From an uncultured Lachnoclostridium sp. (GTDB taxonomy: Bacteria; Bacillota; Clostridia; Lachnospirales; Lachnospiraceae), in contig CAJMFH010000010.1 of NCBI GenBank assembly GCA_905212635.1, positions 7,776 through 71,775 on the forward strand: a stretch of 64,000 nucleotides of DNA, given 5' to 3'. The position numbers and the translations under genes were made by a program. Below the pieces are notes generated by a model. The model searched no databases and had not been told where the DNA came from. It saw only the letters and a list, made by a program, of their open reading frames with translations. Below are positions 1-9,762 of the stretch, piece after piece; position 1 is the first letter of the stretch; each line of letters opens with the position of its first letter.

Positions 1-258
1 GACATCTTTTTCGCGCATGACTGGCAGATCGAGGATCCGGCAGAAATAGAACTTGTAAAGGATTTGTCGGAGGGGGCTGAATTATCCGAAGAGGAAAAGT
101 TACAGGATGACTTTATTTTGAAAATGCGCGAATGCGGTACAAAGTATGTGGCGCAGGCGACGATTCAATATCTGATGGATACACAGGACAACAGAACACC
201 AAACGAATTTTTGCAGGCGTTGCAGAACGCAGAGGGAGGCAGACATGATAAAGATTGA
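1..258 (+). CDS. C-terminal part of an unrecognised protein (partial)
   Basis: The reading frame is open from the first base of the window to a TGA at 256-258, so this is the 3' end of a gene that starts outside. The visible 85 residues are acidic (an EEEK stretch near the middle) and soluble-looking, and I see no domain that I recognise. The last 14 bases overlap the start of the downstream ABC ATPase gene, so the two are almost certainly translationally coupled and in one operon. That context suggests a role tied to the transporter, for example a regulator or accessory protein, but this is inference only. Confidence 0.7.
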   Translation, partial: DIFFAHDWQIEDPAEIELVKDLSEGAELSEEEKLQDDFILKMRECGTKYVAQATIQYLMDTQDNRTPNEFLQALQNAEGGRHDKD

Positions 259-937
259 AAAGGTAAGTAAAAATTTTCGCAGCCATAAGGTGCTTAAAGG
301 ATTCAGCTGTGAACTGGACAAAGGCTGTTATGGACTTCTGGGACCAAACGGAGCGGGAAAAACGACACTTTTGCGCTGTATTCTCGGATTGTATCCGGTC
401 TCCGAAGGAACGGTCACGATGCAGAAAGACGCTCAGATCGGTTATCTTCCACAGCGTTTTGGAATGTTTCACGAGTTAAAAGTAAAAGAAATGATGTATT
501 ATTTTGCCGCTGCCAAAAAGGTGCCAAAAGAGAAGCAGGAGGCAGAGATCGACCGTGTGCTTGCCGACGTCAATTTATCGGAAAAGGCAGGAGAAAAAGT
601 GGGACATCTGTCCGGCGGAATGCAGCGGAGACTGGGTATCGCACAGGCAATTCTGGGAGATCCGGATATATTGTTTCTTGATGAACCGACAACAGGACTG
701 GATCCGGAAGAACGGAGCCATTTTAAAGAAATTATCCAAAAATTGTCAAAAGAAAATAAGGTCATCGTGATCTCGACTCACATTGTGGAAGAAGTGGAGG
801 CGGTATGCGACCGCGTCTTAATTATGAAAGAAGGGACACTTTTGGAAAATGTAACGGTAGAAGAAGCGTGCCGATTTGCCGGGGAGGACAATGCGACACT
901 CGAACAGGGCTATTTGCAGAGATTGAAAGAGGCGTAA
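245..937 (+). CDS. ABC transporter ATP-binding protein (ABC-2 type exporter family)
   Basis: This 230-residue cytoplasmic ATPase should power a small export ABC system. The Walker A motif GPNGAGKTT lies near residue 35, the signature LSGGMQRR near 125 and the Walker B ILFLDEPTTGLD near 145, followed by a switch histidine in VISTHIVEEVE. The length is typical of single-domain CcmA/NatA-like subunits. The ATG at 245 overlaps the end of the upstream gene, and its stop (TAA, 935-937) overlaps the first start codon of the following membrane-protein gene. The substrate cannot be read from the sequence. The pairing with one small membrane protein resembles lantibiotic-immunity, bacitracin-type or Na+ exporters. 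Confidence 0.93.
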   Translation: MIKIEKVSKNFRSHKVLKGFSCELDKGCYGLLGPNGAGKTTLLRCILGLYPVSEGTVTMQKDAQIGYLPQRFGMFHELKVKEMMYYFAAAKKVPKEKQEAEIDRVLADVNLSEKAGEKVGHLSGGMQRRLGIAQAILGDPDILFLDEPTTGLDPEERSHFKEIIQKLSKENKVIVISTHIVEEVEAVCDRVLIMKEGTLLENVTVEEACRFAGEDNATLEQGYLQRLKEA

Positions 938-939
938 TG

Positions 940-1581
940 ATGGCGAAATTATATTTGATTCAAATGACAAAAAATAAGCTGCGGTTTGTGGTTCCGTTTG
1001 TCGCGCTATTTGTGCTGATTCCGGCACTGGCGGCATTGATCCTGTCCGGACCGGAATCGGACATCAAGATGGCAGACTGCATCCGTCAGCTTCATGTATG
1101 GATCCCGCTTTTTTCTACGTGGTGGATTCTCATCTATGCGGGAGATTTCTTTTCACACGATGGCAATGAATTGATGTATCTGATCTGGAAACCGCATCAG
1201 ATTATTGTCTGTGTGGCGGCGGGCGTAGCTGTGTATATGACAACTGCCGTTCTTTCGTTTGCTGTGCTTCAGAGCATACAGCCATTTGCTGCCTTACTGT
1301 TATGGCAGATATTGGCAGAAACATGGATGATGGCGAGCTTGGCATTTTTCTGCTGCTTTCTCTTTCAAAGTACCGGAGCAGCACTGATGGCGGCAGTTTT
1401 ATACGATATTTATCTAAATCTGTTCGACGGACTGCATATGTTTTCTGCCATTTCCATTTTTCCGCAGCAGACATTGACGGTAGAGGCGGATCCTCCCCGC
1501 ATGGCGGCAGCACTGATCGTCGGTATTGTACTTTTCGTGGGGGGAGCTGTGTGTGTAAAGGTTAGGAAGATATACTGGTAA
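940..1581 (+). CDS. ABC-2 type transporter membrane subunit
   Basis: The gene encodes about 214 residues with roughly six hydrophobic segments (for example PFVALFVLIPALAALIL near the N-terminus and ALIVGIVLFVGGAVCV near the C-terminus). It lies directly behind the ABC ATPase gene, and together they should form the transporter. Two start codons are adjacent, at 937 and 940. I prefer 940 because the AAAGAGG ribosome-binding site at 926-932 is then seven bases away. The first ATG overlaps the ATPase stop codon, which indicates coupling. The protein is shorter than most ABC-2 permeases and I do not recognise the exact family. Confidence 0.8.
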   Translation: MAKLYLIQMTKNKLRFVVPFVALFVLIPALAALILSGPESDIKMADCIRQLHVWIPLFSTWWILIYAGDFFSHDGNELMYLIWKPHQIIVCVAAGVAVYMTTAVLSFAVLQSIQPFAALLLWQILAETWMMASLAFFCCFLFQSTGAALMAAVLYDIYLNLFDGLHMFSAISIFPQQTLTVEADPPRMAAALIVGIVLFVGGAVCVKVRKIYW

Positions 1582-1596
1582 AAAATGTATGGAATT

Positions 1597-1627
1597 TTTA
1601 CACAATTGGAAAAAAATGTGTTACAAT
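1597..1627 (+). promoter_or_regulatory. Possible sigma-A promoter of the large surface protein
   Basis: TTTACA (1597-1602) and TACAAT (1622-1627) are separated by 19 bases, longer than ideal. They lie 32 bases before the ATG of the next gene, in an otherwise empty AT-rich gap after the ABC operon. Confidence 0.4.
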
Positions 1628-1658
1628 TATTTTATCTAATAAATAAGGAGGGTAATTT

Positions 1659-4600
1659 ATGAAGAAACGAACATGGAAAAGGAGTTTATGTTATCTGCTT
1701 ATTGCAGCACTTCTGGCACCGTCACTTCCGATTGATACGACGAAGTCACAGGCGGCGGAAGAAACCAGCGAAAGCAGCAGTACGATCAGCGATGGAGAGT
1801 ATACGACCGGTATATTTGCCGGGCAGTATGGCATCGACCAGCTGTTTGATTATATTATGGATACAAGCACGCTGAATAGTCTGCCTTATGATGCTTCGTG
1901 GGGAGACGCGGATGCGTCCACGGGACATCAGCTGACAAAAGCAATGATGAAAGGCAAGCATTTTGTTTTGAAGTACTCCGGGGATGTGGAGTATCCGATT
2001 GCTTTGTGCCTGTACAAGGACGACGATACACCGTTTGTCAGTGGAAGAGATGGGGCACTGAATTCCTCGTCACAGGTAGGAACGGAAAACAATGTCTGTC
2101 TTACCGATACCGCCATTGAGTATATGGAAGAAAATTATACCGATGGGATCGAAGGTGTTATGGCACTCTGTGAGATGGGGCTGGCAGATGAAAACGGTCT
2201 GTATTTCTCAAGCGCAAATGGATTCGGATACTATCTGAGTGGAAATCAAGGGCGTGATGTAGGAGAAGAGATTGTCTGGGAAGAGGATGCAAATGCCGAT
2301 GTTACGATGGAAGAACTTGCAGAGATGACGGGATATTCTTCCAACAGCCTTCAGACCGGAGAATATGCCGTTACCTATCGTTCCGAGGGTGGTGCCAAAC
2401 TGGTAAATATGCCAAAGGAACAGACGAAAAAGACGGGCGAAGATCTGACCTTGTCCAAGCAGACCCCAATCCGGAAAGGCTACCGTTTTGTGGAGTGGAA
2501 TACCAAAAGTGATGGTTCCGGAACTTCCTATGAACCGGGAGCTGTTTATAAAGCTAATAAAGTAGTTACACTTTATGCGGTATGGAGCCGGTATTATGAA
2601 TCGGGCTTATTTGGTTCGAAATTGAGTAAATCCCAGATTTTTGATAATGTGACATCGGACAACACGATTAACGGCAAGGTTTACGATGCTTCGTGGGGAG
2701 ATGCAGATGATTCGACCGGACATCAGTTTTCGGATGAACAGTTAGAGGGTAGATTTTTTGTATTCCGCTATAGCGGAGATGAGGATTATCCGGTTGCGCT
2801 ATATATGTTTGAAGCAGACGGTACCCCGGTAACCAAATCCTCCTCGAAAAATCTGATAGAGGATTCTCTTATCGGAGAGGAAGATAACGAATGTCTTTCC
2901 GAGGATGGATATGATTATATGACAGAGACCTATAGTGAAGGAATTAAGGGCCTTGTCGCACAGGGATACGTTTCCCAATACGATGAAAATGGTGTTACGT
3001 TTATCAGTGCCAACGGATTTGGATATTATGCATCCATCAACAGAGGGTATAAAAAGGGAGATACGATCGAGTGGAATAATGTGGTAACGGATCCTGCGGT
3101 GGAGCAGCTTGACAGCATTGATACGTTTGCAGATGCAGAAATGTTTGATGGAGAATACGCCATTATCTATAATGAAAATACGGAAGATGTTGTGACAGAT
3201 TTTCCACAGACACAGAAGAAAGAGGATCTCTATTCGTTTATTATAACAACACAGAAACCGCAGCGTACCCATTATGAATTTGCCGGATGGAATACAAAAA
3301 AGGATGGAACCGGAGAGGCTTATACGGCAGGATCCAGATACACCGGAAAAGGGGTTCTTACCTTATATGCAATATGGAAAGAAGCGCCGAAAGCGGCACT
3401 TGGTGTCTATGAAGACGGAAAACAGATCAGCAAAACATATGATATTTCCAATGAAACAACAATGGAAAATATTGTAAAAGATGCTGACGCGGCAGAAGAT
3501 TTCTATTCCAAACTGAATGACATCAGTCTCAAACATGTATTGGAGATTCGTGGAGGATACGGAGAAGATGACGTATACAAAGCAGTATGTGCCGATTCCA
3601 GCGTGGCGGATTGCGAAGTGAATGGAAATACACTGATCCTGACCGGAAAGAAAGATGGATTTACGTATGTTACCGTGACCGATGAAACGAGCGGACAGAT
3701 TTATCGTCTGAGCGTCAATGTAACGACATTAAAAGATAAGTTGTTTATTATACGTCCAAATACCAATACGGAATATAAAGACTATCTTACCACGGGAAAT
3801 AAAGTCGGATATAATGTCAGTACAAATTCAGGGAAAAAGGTGACGTGGAAGACGGATTCGAACAAAGCGGCAAGTATCCGCCAGCTTTCGAATGGAGACT
3901 GTATCGTATGGAAACCGACCGCGGCTGATATTACTGTAGATGCCGTGTGTGGACTGAATACGACAGCCGTTTCGATCAAAGATATGCAGAGCGGAGAGTC
4001 CGCAGGAGCGTATCCGATCAATACCTGCGCGGTATCTTCTACATACAAACAGACGGTTACGTTGTCAGATTCCACAGGAAAAGGAAAAGAAAGTGATTTT
4101 ACGGTAAAAGCTTTTCTTGTGAATGACAAAGGCAGCGTAGTAGCAAAAGACGAAAGTTCATTTAAGAAAGAAATTGCACACAGTGCTTATTCGTTTAGTG
4201 TTTCCTTTAACGACGTCGACAAACTGGACAATGCTTCGGTTGTTTTGGAGATTACGACAGTGGGAAATACCTACGAACCAAAATTAGTGCAGTATCCGGT
4301 ATATCAGGATGGACAGCAGGTAAATTCCGGTACACAGGTAGCACTGAACTGTGCTTCAACGGTAACCGATCAGAATACGACGGTAAATATAACCGATGAA
4401 AGTGGAAAGACATTAAGTAATCTGGTAGTTGACAAAAATGAAACAAAGTCTCTGGTAGTAAACTCTTGTGCAGCCTCCAAACATAGTGTGGCGATAAAAG
4501 TTTCCGGAAAAGAATATACGCCGGCAAAAGAAGAAGAGATTTATTATGAGGGAATGAAAAATCAGTGGAAGAAGACAACCTTTACGGTAAGCAGTAAAGA

Positions 4601-7600
4601 TACTTCGTTGGGAAGATATCCGGTCGATGTCGTCGTAAAAGACAGCAAGGGTGATATCCTGTCTACCCAGACAACATCGTTTACGATTGCCAATGTTACC
4701 AATCTTCCATCTCCTGAGAAACCATCAAGCATTAATTTTGTTGGAGACTTAGATACCCCAAAACTTTCTGCGGGAAGTGTCATCAACCGGAGTTTGAAAT
4801 TCAATCTTCCGAAAGTGCTTCCGATGAAAGTTAGTTTTCAGGATACCGATGATCCGTTCAAAAAGACATTTATGATTGCAATCGGAACTGCCGGACTGGA
4901 TGAGAACAATGTAGTGGCGGCGGTAACTGAGACAATCAACGACATCAAGGACAACAAACTTACCAAAACCCTTTCCGGTTATGCATTTGGTAATGCAGAC
5001 TTTGTAGACGGCAAATGGGTAATGACCTATACCGGTGGTGGAATTGCAGGAAGCATTCAATATGAATATAGCTTTAACAACAATGTGGTAGTGGGATTTG
5101 TTCCACTGTACTACGGAGTTAAAGTCGGAGCATCCGCAAGTATCGATGCTCTTGTTACCGGTAAGAATGTGTACCACGATAAATTTGTGGGACTTGATTT
5201 CAGTACAAACAGCCTGAAATTAACCAGTCAGTATGATTTTGTAACAGATATACTGGTAGGTGTAAAAGGGTATGTCGGAGCCAGCGGCGGTGTTGGCTTT
5301 GATGGAAAGGTCGTAAAACTGAAATTTGGTGCTGAAGGAAATCTTTCTCTGGAATACAATCATCGGGTTATCGTATTTAACGATCTTGATAAGACAAAGA
5401 CTTACAATGGCGGTCATCTCAATTTCAGCGGAGACATCGGATTGTATTTTGAATTTAAACTGTTATTTATCAAATACAAGAAAAAGATCGTGGGAACCGG
5501 ATTCAGTACCGGAAAAGATTTTGGAGACTGGCAGAAATTCCCATTGGGACGTCCAAACCTGCTTGATCTCGCCGGAATGGAAGGCGCAGAGGTATCCATG
5601 CTGGCGATGGAGCGGAAGGATGGCGAAGCGTGGTATGATTATATTGATCCGTACATTCCGCCTGTCATTTCCAACGATGGAAAGACAATGGGAATGGTAT
5701 ACACCGACAATCTGGAAGATCTTGGTACCGTAAATCCTGCGGTAAGCAGTTATGACGGTAAGAACTGGTCGGAACCGGCGACATATACAGACTGGAGAAC
5801 AGAGGGAAAAACACAGACCGTAAATGCCATAGATTATGATTCTGACGGTAGTCTGAACGTGTTAGCATTTGATGCCATGACCTATGATAAGTCAATGGCG
5901 GACAGCGACAATATCAATGGCGAACAATTTAATACGGCAGCGAATACCGGTGAAATTCATGTATATGTGAATGGAAAACATACGCAGCTTACGAGCAATG
6001 CGGTTGCGGATATGGCACCGGTGACAGCGGTTAAAAACGGAAAAGCCATCGTGGTATGGCAGTCCGATACGTATGATCTGGCGACGATTGATGAAACTTC
6101 TGTGAAAGAAGACGTACAGGGCGAGAAAAAGATGTATTTCAGTTATTATGACGGAACTACATGGACGGCGCCGGCGTGCCTTGAAAATGGAGAGATCAAA
6201 GGTGTTCAGTCGTATGATGTAACCCTTTCGGATAACGGAAAAGCGATGGTTCTGGCAAGCATGGGATCGGGTGACAAATTACAGGAACGTGAGTTGTTCT
6301 CTTATCTGATTGAGGCAGGAACCGTGAAAAGTGTCAACCGTGTTACCTGTAATGAATGTGGAGAGACACAGCCAAGAGTGAAATATGTAACAGATCAGGG
6401 CGGAATGTTCCTTGCAGCATGGCAGCAGTCAGAATACGAAGGAGAGGCTGTCAGCAAAAAATATGTCGCTCTTCAGGGATTCAATATGGACGGAAGTGCA
6501 AATGATGTTTCCACTATGGATTCCGGAGATATCGCAGAGAACTTTGATTTTGCCAAAGGAGGAGACGATATCGGCAGCAGTGCAGTATGCTGGAATGATA
6601 TTGACGAAGATTCACAGAATCATACCTATGTTAAATACATTACGAAAGAAGACACGAAAGAGCCGGCATTGTCAATGAAATACGAGATTAACAGTGCTTC
6701 GGCGGTAGATGAATCGGTAGTAGGAAATACCGTTTCCAAGTCAGGAGATTCCTTTACGGTTGTCTCCTGTGCACAGCCGCAGAGTGCAGATGATACATCT
6801 GACACAGAGAAACCGGCAAAACTTGCGTTTGCGAAAAAGACAGTACAGGACAGTATCACCGATGCGTCAGCAGACGCATTTGACCAGAATATTGTTCCTT
6901 CCAGCAATATCAATGTAACCGTATCCTTTACCAATGCAGCGAGAAAGAAAATGGAAACCGTCAGCATTAAGAACAATGGAAATACGCTGGTAGAAAATTA
7001 TCCGGTTTCTCTGAAAAGTGGAGAGAGCGGACAAGTAGAATTCACCTATCCACTTTCCGATACTTTGAAAAATGAAGAGTTTACCATTGTAGCAGATAAT
7101 GGCACGACAGCCAAAGCAACACTGGTGCTTCTGGCAGCTGACATTGTTGTCTCCAACCCGGAATTAACCGGTACATTATCCGGCGGACAGAGAATTATGC
7201 AGGTTGTTGTAAGCAATGCAGGTACTCTTCCACTGGACGAAAACAGTAAGATAACCGTTGATTTTTCCATGGCGGATGAGAAGAATATCAAAGTAAATCC
7301 ATTGTCAGACGGAGCAGCATGGGAAGAAAAACCGGGAAATGTTGTGATCTCCGGAAAAGAAGCAATGGAAGCGGTAAATAAAGGTGAATATATTCTCCAG
7401 TTTGGATATAAGCCGACATTTACTGAGGATTCCGACACAGCTGCACTGTCACTTACAGCGGCAGCATATAACAAGAGCACAGAGGTAAGAGAATTAAATC
7501 CGGTGGACAATACTACATCCTTTAGTATAATAAAACCATCGAAACTTTACGAAGAACAGCTTGTATATGATACCATTATTGAAAATGGCATTATTGTTGC

Positions 7601-8258
7601 AATAAAAGTGACCAACCAGTATGAGACGGCAATTGAAAAAGGAATTACCGTATCCAATGGAACGAATACGAAAAAGATCAACGTTTCTCTGCAAGGAGAA
7701 GAAAGCAAGAGCTATGCGGTAGGGCTTGCTGCATCGGATTCTCTGGATTACAAGACAGGAACTTACGATGGAAAGGAATCCCCTGTATATACACCGGGAT
7801 CAAACCCAAGTGAAACACCGGATCCGGGAGCCTCAGCTACCCCGGCACCGGCATCGCCTGCAACCCCGGCACCGGCAGAACCAGCTGTTCCGGGTTCCGG
7901 TACAACCGTAACGCCAAGCCCGGCAACTACGCCATCACAGGATACCGTTCCGACACCTGTTGTTAAGGTAAAACTTAAAAAAGCATTGATCAAGAAGTTG
8001 AAAAATGCGGCGAAGAAAAAGGTGACGGTTACGATCAGACCGGTAGCGGGTGCGACCGGCTATAAAGTGATCTATAGTACGAATAAGAAATTCAAGAAAG
8101 CGAAAAGCCGGATAACGTATAGTCCAAAACTTACGCTTAAGAAATTGAAAAAAGGAAAGACGTATTATATTAAGGTAATGGCATTTGCTAAAGCCAGCGA
8201 TGGTACGACGGTTTACGGAAAAGCCGGAAAGGCGAAGAAGATTAAGATAAAGAAATAG
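1659..8258 (+). CDS. Very large secreted surface protein with InlB-type repeats, propeller-like region and Lys-rich FN3-like C-terminus
   Basis: This is a 2199-residue secreted protein with a Sec signal peptide (Lys/Arg, hydrophobic core, cut near residue 32) and a good AGGAGG site before ATG 1659. Residues about 40-575 hold two copies of a roughly 260-residue unit. Each has YDASWGDAD followed by STGHQ (near residues 76 and 343) and ends in a Listeria-Bacteroides (InlB B) repeat with motifs of the GYRFVEWNTK and LTLYAIW kind. Residues about 1325-1550 contain Asp-box-like YDGKNWSEP and YDGTTWTAP motifs, suggesting a beta-propeller, and are followed by CARDB-like beta domains. A Pro/Thr/Ala linker (about 2045-2097) leads to a strongly basic FN3-like module that ends in lysines. 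No LPXTG or membrane anchor is visible, so wall retention through the basic module is inferred. An adhesin or glycan-binding role is likely, and no enzymatic site was found. Confidence 0.9.
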   Translation: MKKRTWKRSLCYLLIAALLAPSLPIDTTKSQAAEETSESSSTISDGEYTTGIFAGQYGIDQLFDYIMDTSTLNSLPYDASWGDADASTGHQLTKAMMKGKHFVLKYSGDVEYPIALCLYKDDDTPFVSGRDGALNSSSQVGTENNVCLTDTAIEYMEENYTDGIEGVMALCEMGLADENGLYFSSANGFGYYLSGNQGRDVGEEIVWEEDANADVTMEELAEMTGYSSNSLQTGEYAVTYRSEGGAKLVNMPKEQTKKTGEDLTLSKQTPIRKGYRFVEWNTKSDGSGTSYEPGAVYKANKVVTLYAVWSRYYESGLFGSKLSKSQIFDNVTSDNTINGKVYDASWGDADDSTGHQFSDEQLEGRFFVFRYSGDEDYPVALYMFEADGTPVTKSSSKNLIEDSLIGEEDNECLSEDGYDYMTETYSEGIKGLVAQGYVSQYDENGVTFISANGFGYYASINRGYKKGDTIEWNNVVTDPAVEQLDSIDTFADAEMFDGEYAIIYNENTEDVVTDFPQTQKKEDLYSFIITTQKPQRTHYEFAGWNTKKDGTGEAYTAGSRYTGKGVLTLYAIWKEAPKAALGVYEDGKQISKTYDISNETTMENIVKDADAAEDFYSKLNDISLKHVLEIRGGYGEDDVYKAVCADSSVADCEVNGNTLILTGKKDGFTYVTVTDETSGQIYRLSVNVTTLKDKLFIIRPNTNTEYKDYLTTGNKVGYNVSTNSGKKVTWKTDSNKAASIRQLSNGDCIVWKPTAADITVDAVCGLNTTAVSIKDMQSGESAGAYPINTCAVSSTYKQTVTLSDSTGKGKESDFTVKAFLVNDKGSVVAKDESSFKKEIAHSAYSFSVSFNDVDKLDNASVVLEITTVGNTYEPKLVQYPVYQDGQQVNSGTQVALNCASTVTDQNTTVNITDESGKTLSNLVVDKNETKSLVVNSCAASKHSVAIKVSGKEYTPAKEEEIYYEGMKNQWKKTTFTVSSKDTSLGRYPVDVVVKDSKGDILSTQTTSFTIANVTNLPSPEKPSSINFVGDLDTPKLSAGSVINRSLKFNLPKVLPMKVSFQDTDDPFKKTFMIAIGTAGLDENNVVAAVTETINDIKDNKLTKTLSGYAFGNADFVDGKWVMTYTGGGIAGSIQYEYSFNNNVVVGFVPLYYGVKVGASASIDALVTGKNVYHDKFVGLDFSTNSLKLTSQYDFVTDILVGVKGYVGASGGVGFDGKVVKLKFGAEGNLSLEYNHRVIVFNDLDKTKTYNGGHLNFSGDIGLYFEFKLLFIKYKKKIVGTGFSTGKDFGDWQKFPLGRPNLLDLAGMEGAEVSMLAMERKDGEAWYDYIDPYIPPVISNDGKTMGMVYTDNLEDLGTVNPAVSSYDGKNWSEPATYTDWRTEGKTQTVNAIDYDSDGSLNVLAFDAMTYDKSMADSDNINGEQFNTAANTGEIHVYVNGKHTQLTSNAVADMAPVTAVKNGKAIVVWQSDTYDLATIDETSVKEDVQGEKKMYFSYYDGTTWTAPACLENGEIKGVQSYDVTLSDNGKAMVLASMGSGDKLQERELFSYLIEAGTVKSVNRVTCNECGETQPRVKYVTDQGGMFLAAWQQSEYEGEAVSKKYVALQGFNMDGSANDVSTMDSGDIAENFDFAKGGDDIGSSAVCWNDIDEDSQNHTYVKYITKEDTKEPALSMKYEINSASAVDESVVGNTVSKSGDSFTVVSCAQPQSADDTSDTEKPAKLAFAKKTVQDSITDASADAFDQNIVPSSNINVTVSFTNAARKKMETVSIKNNGNTLVENYPVSLKSGESGQVEFTYPLSDTLKNEEFTIVADNGTTAKATLVLLAADIVVSNPELTGTLSGGQRIMQVVVSNAGTLPLDENSKITVDFSMADEKNIKVNPLSDGAAWEEKPGNVVISGKEAMEAVNKGEYILQFGYKPTFTEDSDTAALSLTAAAYNKSTEVRELNPVDNTTSFSIIKPSKLYEEQLVYDTIIENGIIVAIKVTNQYETAIEKGITVSNGTNTKKINVSLQGEESKSYAVGLAASDSLDYKTGTYDGKESPVYTPGSNPSETPDPGASATPAPASPATPAPAEPAVPGSGTTVTPSPATTPSQDTVPTPVVKVKLKKALIKKLKNAAKKKVTVTIRPVAGATGYKVIYSTNKKFKKAKSRITYSPKLTLKKLKKGKTYYIKVMAFAKASDGTTVYGKAGKAKKIKIKK

Positions 8259-8280
8259 TAAAGTAAGACAAACAGAAAAA

Positions 8281-8320
8281 GGGGCTGTCACACGAAAAGA
8301 TCGTGTGGCAGCCCCTTTTT
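8281..8320 (+). terminator. Terminator of the large surface gene; GGGGCTGTC hairpin family copy 1
   Basis: GGGGCTGTCACACG pairs with CGTGTGGCAGCCCC around the loop AAAAGAT and is followed by TTTTT. The G·U-tolerant stem is nearly perfect over 14 pairs. The same hairpin type recurs at 30487-30522 and 50071-50104. Confidence 0.85.
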
Positions 8321-8406
8321 GGCAGCGCCTGGCGGCGCACACCGGGAATATGGTAAAATATGAAAGATACTGTGGACACCTGTGGTCGAAAGCATTGCCG
8401 GTAAGA

Positions 8407-9702
8407 TCAGAGAACCTGCATCGTGTCATGCACTTTTATTACTTCGTCTTTTAATTCCATAAATACATCGACGAGAAGGGGTTCAAAAGCCGTGCCGGAG
8501 CCTTCTTCAATAATCTTAAAACTTTGTTCCAGCGTCATGGCATCGCGGTAGCAGCGTTTGGCAGAGACGGCATCGAAAACATCCGCAATCGCCATAATAC
8601 GGGCGCAGAGTGGGATGTCCAGTCCGGCGAGTCCCTGTGGATAGCCGGTTCCATTCCATTTTTCGTGATGGCTCAGTGCAACATTTGTTACGAGAGTTAC
8701 AAAATCCTGATCGCCCATCGTATGTAACGTCTTTTGAATGATTTCTGCTCCGGCTGTCGTATGTTTTTTCATAATATCAAATTCCTCGTCAGTCAGGCGG
8801 CCAGGCTTTTGCAGGATCGAATCCGGTGTCGATATTTTCCCGATATCGTGCATTGGCGCGGCTTGTAACAGTTCATCCATATAATCCTGCGTGAGAATTT
8901 CACGGTAATAATTGTGGCGTTTCATTCCCTTTAAAATAATACCAACATAAGCCGTTGTACGTTTTACATGGTTGCCGGTACTGCCGTCGCGACTTTCAAT
9001 GATATCCGCAAAACTGTGCATCATGTGGCGGTACGTATTTTCCAGCTCCATTCTTGCCGGACTTTTCGTATTGACATACAGACAGAGGATCGTAATCGTG
9101 ATCGCAAGGCACGAGACCAGTGATTCCGGAAAAACCATCTGAAAGACTGTGATTCCGGCACATACGATCATGTAGACGAGGATACTCGTTCGTTTATAAC
9201 TGGAGATAAAATGCCAGCTGCGGAAAAACAAAATAATTGCGGCAAGGGTGTAGACTGCCATCATAATATAGCAGGTATAGGCTGGAATCCCCATCGAATA
9301 ATTTGTCGTTTTTCCGTGAATAAAATGCAGATCCTGGATTGAAAATAAAATGACCGCTTCGTTGATGATCAAAGGGGACCAGAGGAGAAAACGGCTTTTT
9401 TTCGAGGAAAGCAGGATCCCCGAGATATCCAGCAGGTAGTAAAAAAACAAAAAGATAATGAGGTCGATCAGCATGAGAAAGACAGCATGGCACATATAGT
9501 TCAGCCACAGCGGAACGGTATCCAGATGATTTACCGTGTACACCGTAATGGTATCAAAAACCAGATAAACGACACCACAGAGCAGAACCAGATCAAAACT
9601 GTTAAAGCGATGCTTTTCGTGCAGTTTGCCGGTTCCGTGAATGTACATGATAATGATGTAGGAAATAACGATAAAACATCCAATCTGTAATTTATAATCC
9701 AT
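8407..9702 (-). CDS. Membrane-bound HD-GYP domain phosphodiesterase
   Basis: This is a 431-residue protein with about seven N-terminal membrane helices (residues about 5-215) and a cytoplasmic HD-GYP domain. The metal and signature motifs are present: HDIGK, then HHEKWNGTGYP, which is the GYP loop. This domain family hydrolyses cyclic di-GMP or related cyclic dinucleotides. The start ATG at 9702 has GAAAGGGG upstream on the minus strand. It lies 60 bases behind the exchanger gene on the same strand and may share its transcript. The 7TM part could be a sensor, but no specific ligand can be proposed. Confidence 0.9.
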   Translation of the reverse strand: MDYKLQIGCFIVISYIIIMYIHGTGKLHEKHRFNSFDLVLLCGVVYLVFDTITVYTVNHLDTVPLWLNYMCHAVFLMLIDLIIFLFFYYLLDISGILLSSKKSRFLLWSPLIINEAVILFSIQDLHFIHGKTTNYSMGIPAYTCYIMMAVYTLAAIILFFRSWHFISSYKRTSILVYMIVCAGITVFQMVFPESLVSCLAITITILCLYVNTKSPARMELENTYRHMMHSFADIIESRDGSTGNHVKRTTAYVGIILKGMKRHNYYREILTQDYMDELLQAAPMHDIGKISTPDSILQKPGRLTDEEFDIMKKHTTAGAEIIQKTLHTMGDQDFVTLVTNVALSHHEKWNGTGYPQGLAGLDIPLCARIMAIADVFDAVSAKRCYRDAMTLEQSFKIIEEGSGTAFEPLLVDVFMELKDEVIKVHDTMQVL

Positions 9703-9762
9703 CCGTAAACCCCTTTCAAATATGTAAAAAACTGGTAATTTACAACGCGCTGTTTCAAACGG